From: Sambucus nigra
Taxonomy: Eukaryota; Streptophyta; Magnoliopsida; Dipsacales; Adoxaceae
NCBI GenBank assembly: GCA_949130495.1
Contig: OX422219.1
Location: 264,477,111-264,541,110, forward strand
DNA: 64,000 nt
Direction of reading: 5' to 3'
In this document: piece by piece, positions 57,831 through 64,000 of the stretch
How positions within the stretch are numbered: position 1 is the stretch's first letter
Layout of the letters: each line of letters opens with the position of its first letter
The notes under the pieces: model-generated
The model's input: the letters and a program-made list of their open reading frames with translations, nothing else
Database searches by the model: none
Told to the model about the DNA's origin: nothing
Translations under genes and position numbers: made by a program

Positions 57831-58189
57831 GAGGAGGCCGAACGATTGATGATGGAATGGTGGTTCAAAGGGAGTGACTCTAAAGAATCTCTCGAGGATG
57901 ACTTCGAAGATTCTCTCGAAGATACACCTTCGAGCTGGCTCAACTCCACTTGGGTGATGAGGCTGAAGACACAGAAGACCAAGAGGAAGAAGTATACAAT
58001 CCTATTGAGGGAATCTACGGGCAGTTGGGAGCCTATTCTCTGGAAGAAGTTAATGAAGTGATAGCATATGACAAGGCTGCATATAGAGATGTGGAAGAAG
58101 TTTACGAGCTAGAAGATAATCGGACAGATCCATGGATCGAGTGTGCCGCTGTGGCTCGCTCGCCAAAATTTGGCTAGTTCTTTGATTAG

Positions 58190-58660
58190 GTTGGTCTTCC
58201 TGAAGATTCCCGACTGAAAGTCACATGCGCCATTTTGGAGATCGCAAAGAAAAACATGGCGCCGCATTTAAAATGGAAAGGACCTATGGCTAAACTTGTG
58301 AGTAGATATCTCTCAGAAGTCACATTCTCAGAGGCTGATAGGCCGATCAGGTATCCACACAACAGACGCTTGTATGTTAATGCGTCAGTGAATGATTGTG
58401 TTTTCTCACGAGTCTTGTTGGACGGAGGGGCATCCATCAATATAATACCCGCTGGATCTTTTTATGCCACCGGGTTATCAAAGATGAGGATAGTGACCCA
58501 TTCGTTGGCAATATTAGGTTATGATATTCAATCCTCCACGTCAGTGGGTTATGTTAACATGGGCATCACAATGGGGAACATCACTTGCCACATTAAATTA
58601 CACATCATGAATTGCGAACCATCATACCTGTTGTTGGTAGGTAGGGTATAGATGAACAAC
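58190..58660 (+). pseudogene. Protease region of element C
   Basis: The frame at 58235-58651 contains LLDGGASINIIP, the retropepsin active site in the D-G-G form used by Tat-type elements (Asp codon 58421-58423). The flap-like part follows. It ends in a stop at 58649. Confidence 0.72.
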
Positions 58661-60321
58661 CATAGGTTGGTACCCTCCACCTATCATCAATATGCTAAAG
58701 TAAATATAAAAGGGAAGGAGGTGGTGATCTGAGCTATTAAGAAACCTTTTGCGAAAGAAGAAGCTCATACGGTGGATGCTAATTTCTATACCGGTCTGAC
58801 CTAAGAAGCCACCACAGTGACAAGATATACTGGGGGATAAAAGTCCTTCTCACTCGAGAGAGGGTACGGGCACCTGGACGAACAGTGGTAACTTATAAAG
58901 AAAAGAGTGATCTGGGAGCAGTGAGGCCTCCCAGCCTATTAAGGTAGCTTCGCAATCGAATGACCCCACGAATTGACCCCATTGAGCACCAATTTCAGAC
59001 ACAAAGTGTTCTCAGTAGGCGAACGGTGAAGGAGGTAGATGAGAATCATAGGAAGAGACCTTTCTAAAGAGAGGCGGCCTGACAGTACAAATGGGTGGTT
59101 TTTCCTAATGGGAGAATTATCTATAGATTATGAAGGTGTGAACAGGAAGCCAAGAGTCTGAGCGATAAAGCTGACCCGGTCTATGAATGCTTCTTAATGG
59201 ACAACTAGGGGCATTACATGGTAATTGATAACTCTGGGGTACAAGAGTTAGTGGAAGAAGTGGAGGAAGAGACCAAATGTATGAAGGATAATCCTAGGCC
59301 GTAGATACAAGAACTGGAAAAGGTTGATTTGCCTAGAGAGGGGGAGGTTGCAAACCCCATCTTTATCTCGAAGGGCTTAGAGGGATATCCTCGAGAGGAG
59401 CTAATCAAACTGTTGGAGGAATTCAAGGACGTCTTCGCATAGAAGTATATCGAGATGCCCAGGGTAGATAACGAGGTGAGTTACCATAAATTAAATGTTT
59501 TTCCCTCAGCAATCCCGGTGAAGTAGGCCACTCGAACATAGAAAGCGGAGTTAGATCTGAAGATTAAAGAAGAGGTCCATAGGTTGCTCATGGTTGGGTT
59601 CATAGTCCCGATTCAACATCCGATATGGCTTTCCAGCATCGTACCTAAGGGGAAGAAGGATAAAAGACAAATCAAAATATGTGTGGATTTATGGGATCTG
59701 AATCTGGCATGCCCAAAGGACAAATTCCCACTCCCTTCCATTGACAACTTGATCGATACAATAGTAGGTCATGAGATGTATAGCTTCATGGATGGTTATG
59801 TGGGGTATAATCAGATGAAAATGGACTCGACTGATGCACAGAAGACTGCCTTTCGAATGCCTTTGGGTAACTTCATGTACACAGTCATGCCTTTTGGATT
59901 GAAGAACGTTGGGGCTACCTACCAGAGGACGATGATGGCTATCTTCCATGACATTTTCCACAAGACAGTGGATTTTTATGTTGATGATTTGGTGATTAAG
60001 TCCAAGGAAGAAGGATCCCACCTAGACAATTTGAGATGGGTGTTCACTCCCTGCAGTAAGTACAAGCTAAAGATGAACCCTCTCAAATGCGCCTTCGGGG
60101 TAATGAGTGGGAAATTCCTAGGGTTAGTGGTAAATCGCCAGGGGGTATAAATGAACTTAGACAAACGATGAGCCATCTTTGATATGCCAAGACCAAAATT
60201 CATGAGGGAGTTAAAAAGTTTTCTTGGCAAAGTCTCTTACCTGAGGCGATTTGTCCCAGGGCTGACTGAGGTAACACACCCCTTGATGGAGCTGCTGAGA
60301 AAGGGTGTGAAGTTTGTGTAG
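58661..60321 (+). pseudogene. Linker and reverse transcriptase of element C (broken)
   Basis: 58661-59560 is full of stops. The RT core is readable at 59584-60150 with FMDGYVGYNQ (first Asp), VMPFGLKN and YVDD (59977-59988, both Asp present). A TAA at 60148 and a TGA near 60169 follow. The thumb region LRRFVPGLTEV lies at 60240-60275. Confidence 0.82.
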
Positions 60322-60918
60322 GAAGCAATGCACCAAGAATCCATAGAGAATCTGAACGAACTCCTTACTTATCCTCAAACAATGATTCCCCCAAAGGTAG
60401 GTACCTATTTACGCTTATATCTTACATCAACAGAACGGTCTATTGGGGCTTCATTAGCCCAAGAGAGCGAAGGCATTGAAAAATTTGTTTATTACCTGAG
60501 TAGGATTATACATGGGCCTGAGGCTAGATATACTAGCATTGAGAGGCACAGTTTGGCCCTTGTATTTGTAGCACAAAAGCTTAGGCATTAGTTGTTATCA
60601 TTCACGGTTCACATTGTAACTAGGTGTGATCCCTTAAAGTTTTTGCTTGCTAGAACTGTATTAATAGGCAGGGAAGCAAGATGGTTTCTAATTATTTCGG
60701 AGTATTATCTCAAGTGCGTGGTCCCTCAAGCCATCAAAAGTCAGGCATACGTAGATTTGTTATCCGTCTTCCCGTCAGGGACGTTCAAGTCGCCTATCGA
60801 AGAGCTCCCGGGTCATGACCTCCAGGCCAATTTTATAGTATCCAGCCTAGACGAATGGAGTATGGAGTTCTATGGCTCTTTAGTCGTGAAAAAAGGAGGA
60901 ACGGAAGTCATTCTTTGA
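60322..60918 (+). pseudogene. Gypsy RNase H of element C (broken)
   Basis: It holds LYLTSTERSIGASLAQE (the usual Asp is changed), YTSIERHSLALVFVAQKLRH, a stop at 60589, then the DPLKFLL-type block. This is the ordinary RNase H of Gypsy elements. Confidence 0.75.
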
Positions 60919-61320
60919 AGAAGTAGTGAAGAAATTCACCTGTCTTTCAAATTGGAGTTCGAATGCTCAAATAATGAAGTTGAATACGAGGCACTGGTCC
61001 TGGGGTTACTCGAAGCATTGAGAAGGGGCATCCAAGTCCTAACAATTAAAAGCGATTCTAATTTGGGGGTAAAATAGGTGACATGGGAATTTTCTCTGAC
61101 GCACATGAGTCCGGCGCCTTACCGCACGATTATCCATCGACTTCTTGGACAGTTCGAGGTGGTAAAGATAAAGAGGCACCCTCGAATGATGAACACACAT
61201 GAGGATGCCTATGCCACCATTGCACAAAAGATTACCTTTGATGGAGAGTGAACTGTAGTTCGAATCACAAAGGGAATGGCCCCATCGACGGTGTCTGAGA
61301 TGCTGCCCTCAGAGGACAAA
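60919..61320 (+). pseudogene. Second, archaeal-type RNase H of element C (truncated)
   Basis: LEFECSNNEVEYEALVLGL and IKSDSNLGVK give the Glu and Asp motifs of the archaeal-type RNase H. This doubled RNase H is diagnostic of the Tat lineage. Stops lie at 61075 and 61249. The match with element B (28640-29004, reverse) ends at GAGGACAAAGATG (about 61323). Confidence 0.75.
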
Positions 61321-64000
61321 GATGGTCTGCTGCTCTGGTGGAGGTTGGTACTCCAAAAGATTTTGAGCTATTCTTGTGATATGATCCTGGGACTCCTCCA
61401 AACCTGGACGAGGAAGTTGATGATGGGGGTTACAATGAATCCTTGATAGCAGTGTATCTGTCGTTCAACACTAAGATATTGATTCTACTGCGCCCTCCAA
61501 ATTTAATCCTCCTCCTGTTTCTAGTCCTTCATCTAATCCTGAGGCAGATAAGAAGAAGGTGTAAAACCAATAAGCTTTTTATTTTTCCCTTTTCAGTAAT
61601 TGTACTTTTTCTTTTCCTTTTGAAGATGTATTTGTACTTCCCTTCTTTTATTAATGAAAAGTGTAATATTTTTGTTCCTCTGCTTATATTTTTTAATACT
61701 CCACACCTTGTTGATTGATGACTTTTTTCTTCTTTATAGTTTATGGATAAATTGGAATACTTTTCACCTACTGACTCCGAGATTCTCCAGGGGTGTAATG
61801 AGCTTTTCAAGGCTGGTCATTTATCTCCGACTGATGTCGACCTACTGAAGTTGCTCAGTGAAGGGGTATCGAAGCAAGATAAAGAAGCCTATGTTTACTT
61901 GAAGTGTATTCTTGATCGGGCATTGGCCAAAAATGTTACATAGTATAAAATTATTGAAGAGATGCACGAGGAGAATAATTAAGCGAGGGACCTTTTGCAT
62001 GAGGATTATGAGAAGAATTTCTAGGCCTTTAGTGAAGGTTGGGGCTTTGAGCAAAAGTTGGATAAATTTGTTTCTTATTTTTTTTATAACAATTCCTGCT
62101 AAAATGTGAAGTAGATGAAGTAAATGAAGCAAGGGATATTGCAAAGCTTCTAGAGGAAGAGAATAGCAACTTGAGAGATGAACTTTACTCCCTGAAGTCA
62201 TCCACTGCTATTGTTACTACTACATATGCGGGTCATTCCTTCTTAGAGGTGGAAAATGCAAGGATGAGTAAGGAGTTGGAGGCTCTGAAGAAATTGAAAT
62301 TATCTTCTTCATCTTCCCGAGCTATAGTCAAATGTGGCTGAGGTACTACCGAGGAAGTCAGGACCCAACAGACCCTTACCACCCACAAAGTTGGGTTTAG
62401 GAAATTTCACCACCTCTTCATCTGTTTTTTCTCTTAGTACTACTAACACCAGTGTTCCCTTTGAATTGCCCCCAGTAGCTCCTGTGAACCAGGCAGTTAT
62501 GAAAAAGAAGAGAGTCTCCTTCCAGTCGAGGTTGCCACCATTGCCCCTGGTCCCTCGAGGCCAGTTGAAAGAACTGAATCCCCACACATTGCCTTATGTG
62601 GGGCAGCAGTTAGGGCCACCCAAAAGGTGTCTATGAAGAAACTCAAAACCATCCCCAACATTCGACCAACCATACCCTCGATCCCAAAGTCGCCCAAGAG
62701 GTGAGCTCAATATTTGATCAGCTTCTCCAAACCCAGGAGAATTTTAGTGAAGAAGGCAGGGCATTTATGTTTGCCAGATGGCTTCTCGGGGTTTCTCATA
62801 TGCTCCTTGTACTGCTGGTACTGCTAAGAAAATAAAGGCAATCAGTCCTCTTAAGCTATTATTGGAGGAGTCATCTAATTCATGCGAGGGGGAACTCCTG
62901 AGAAACATGTTTCTATAAATGCTGGTGGTGATGATGATGAATATGAGGAGGGTGAGGAGAGAGAGAAGTTAGTGGAAGAACACGAAGAAGAATAAGAGGA
63001 AGAGGAAGAGGAAGAGGAAGAGGAAGAGGAAGAGGGAGAGGAAACTTCATTGGTTCGGAGGCGTAGGTTGAGGAGAATGGTTTCTCCTCCTAAATCCTCC
63101 CTGCCTCTCCAAGATTATAAGGCTCTGAAAGATGTGTTGAAGAAAGAAGTAAGCCCCTCAATCCCTCTTGATCTGAACATTTCTCTTCCTATTTTGTTTT
63201 CATGCTAATAACTTCATTATTCTCTTATCCTGCCTTTGTCTCTTTTTCTAGGTTGATGTGCGAGGTGATACGCATGATGATGTTGAAGAGGATCGTCCTT
63301 TCAAGAGAGATGCCCCTACTGCTTCACATGTAATCTCCCATTTCCCCTAGGGGTGCAGTTATATCTGATTCTTCATCAAAGTCTAGTAGCTGCTATTCTC
63401 TTGATCCCTCTTTTTTGCGTGAGCAGGCTGGCCTTGAGAGGGATGTTTCTGATGTGAGAGCTACTGAGGATATACCCAAGTCCCCTATGCCTGTTTCTTC
63501 ATTGCCCGTGGTGGGTTTATTTTCCTTACTTATTTAAGCTATTATTTCTCTTTCAACTTGTTATCCTAATTTTTAACTTCTATACTGCAGGCTCCCGCAC
63601 TTGTTTAGACTACTCCCTTAGTTCCCCTTCCATCGAATGACCAAATGGTTGTATATGTGTTCGAACCTTCCATCTTGAACAAGGAAGGTTCCGATCTTGC
63701 TGGGGTGGATCAGGGGGAGGACGGGCAGGAGAGGGTTGCTGAAGTTAGGGGGGATGTGATTGCCACCCAAGGTCAACATCGTTTGGTGGCTCCTCATTCG
63801 ATTGAGGAGGAAGACGTTATAAAAATGGCCACTCAAGAGTTTGTCAGCGTACGACTTCCAGAGGTACTTTTCTCTTCCACCTATCTCTTGCAAGTAAGCT
63901 TGTTAATTTTTCCAGGTAGTATTGGTCTTTAGAAATCTCCCATAACCAAGGGTCGAATGGACCTAGTAATGTAGGACTTTTAAATCAAAATCTTCATTAA
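61321..64000 (+). pseudogene. Copy D of the Tat-element accessory gene (rearranged, partial)
   Basis: 62386-64000 matches 21054-22640 of element B closely in the same orientation, with the same exon and intron edges (63253 acceptor, exon 63427-63510, exon from 63591) and the polyglutamate tract, here with a TAA inside it. The part before it (61321-62330) does not match B. It reads as a Pro/Ser-rich piece ending ADKKKV and stop at 61557, an AT-rich stretch, a TTCTTTATAG acceptor (61740) and a Glu/Lys-rich coiled coil (61743-62330). So the C-terminal part of one copy seems to precede the middle part of another. The rest lies beyond the window. Confidence 0.55.

Larger units (their letters stand above)
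36974..61320 (+). mobile_element. Element C: Tat-lineage Ty3/Gypsy element, heavily interrupted
   Basis: The 5' LTR is in three pieces (36974-37063, 39342-39599, 55292 to about 56240) separated by solo LTR J and element E; the exact 5-bp duplications prove the pieces were once joined. Primer site, gag, protease, RT, RNase H and archaeal-type RNase H follow. At 61320 the similarity to B's pol ends and copy D of the accessory gene begins, so integrase and 3' LTR are missing. All reading frames are broken. Confidence 0.85.

Overview
The window is transposable-element-rich nuclear DNA of a flowering plant. Evidence: Ty3/Gypsy polyproteins of the plant chromovirus (Tekay/Del) type with primer sites for initiator tRNA-Met, a Tat-lineage Gypsy element with a second (archaeal-type) RNase H, hAT and CACTA DNA transposons of plant type, a WNK-kinase scrap, and plant-style introns and TATA boxes. 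No intact host gene, tRNA, rRNA or CRISPR array was seen. The species cannot be named from this sequence.

Layout, left to right. (1) 1-18651: an old, decayed Tekay-type element on the + strand (element A). Its protease/RT boundary is split by a young complete element of 10.8 kb on the - strand (element I, 2245-13080, target duplication ATTGA), whose two 3-kb LTRs are nearly identical and whose 1,544-residue Gag-Pol frame is open. (2) 18652-29004: a Tat-lineage Gypsy element on the - strand (element B) with LTR end, integrase and archaeal RNase H. It carries on the opposite strand an intron-containing gene with its own TATA box and AATAAA and a likely plant-mobile-domain (PMD) product. A solo LTR (F, target duplication ATGAA) interrupts its integrase. 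(3) 29005-33911: a CACTA element with Transposase_24 exons, a captured WNK-kinase fragment and a typical CACTA right end. (4) 33912-36973: an intergenic patch, a TRIM-like short-LTR element, a hAT transposase relic and a Mutator-like MITE. (5) 36974-61320: a second Tat-lineage element (C, + strand). Its 5' LTR is broken by a solo LTR (J, target duplication AACTC) and by a complete but decayed Tekay element (E, 39600-55286, target duplication GGGAA). E itself contains two further solo LTRs (H, duplication AGTAG; G, duplication A(C/T)GAA). C's gag, protease, RT, RNase H and archaeal RNase H follow from 56287. (6) 61321-64000: a second copy of the PMD-element accessory gene (D), on the same strand as C, joined directly where C's integrase should be.

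The order of events follows from the nesting: Tat elements B and C first; then A into B's LTR and E into C's LTR; then I into A, and F, H, G and J as LTRs now reduced to solos. LTR pair divergence agrees: about 7% over the comparable 272 bp for A, a few per cent for E, about 0.1% for I.

The most interesting signals lie in the Tekay-type LTRs. Long LTRs that differ greatly in sequence share, in the same order, a GA-rich leader ending in AAG|GCAAGT (a GC-type splice donor), a block of TCGA-centred palindromes, a conserved acceptor-like AG|GTGCCCAGCCACA, and a short hairpin with compensatory changes. Together these suggest an unrecognised leader intron and RNA elements in these LTRs.
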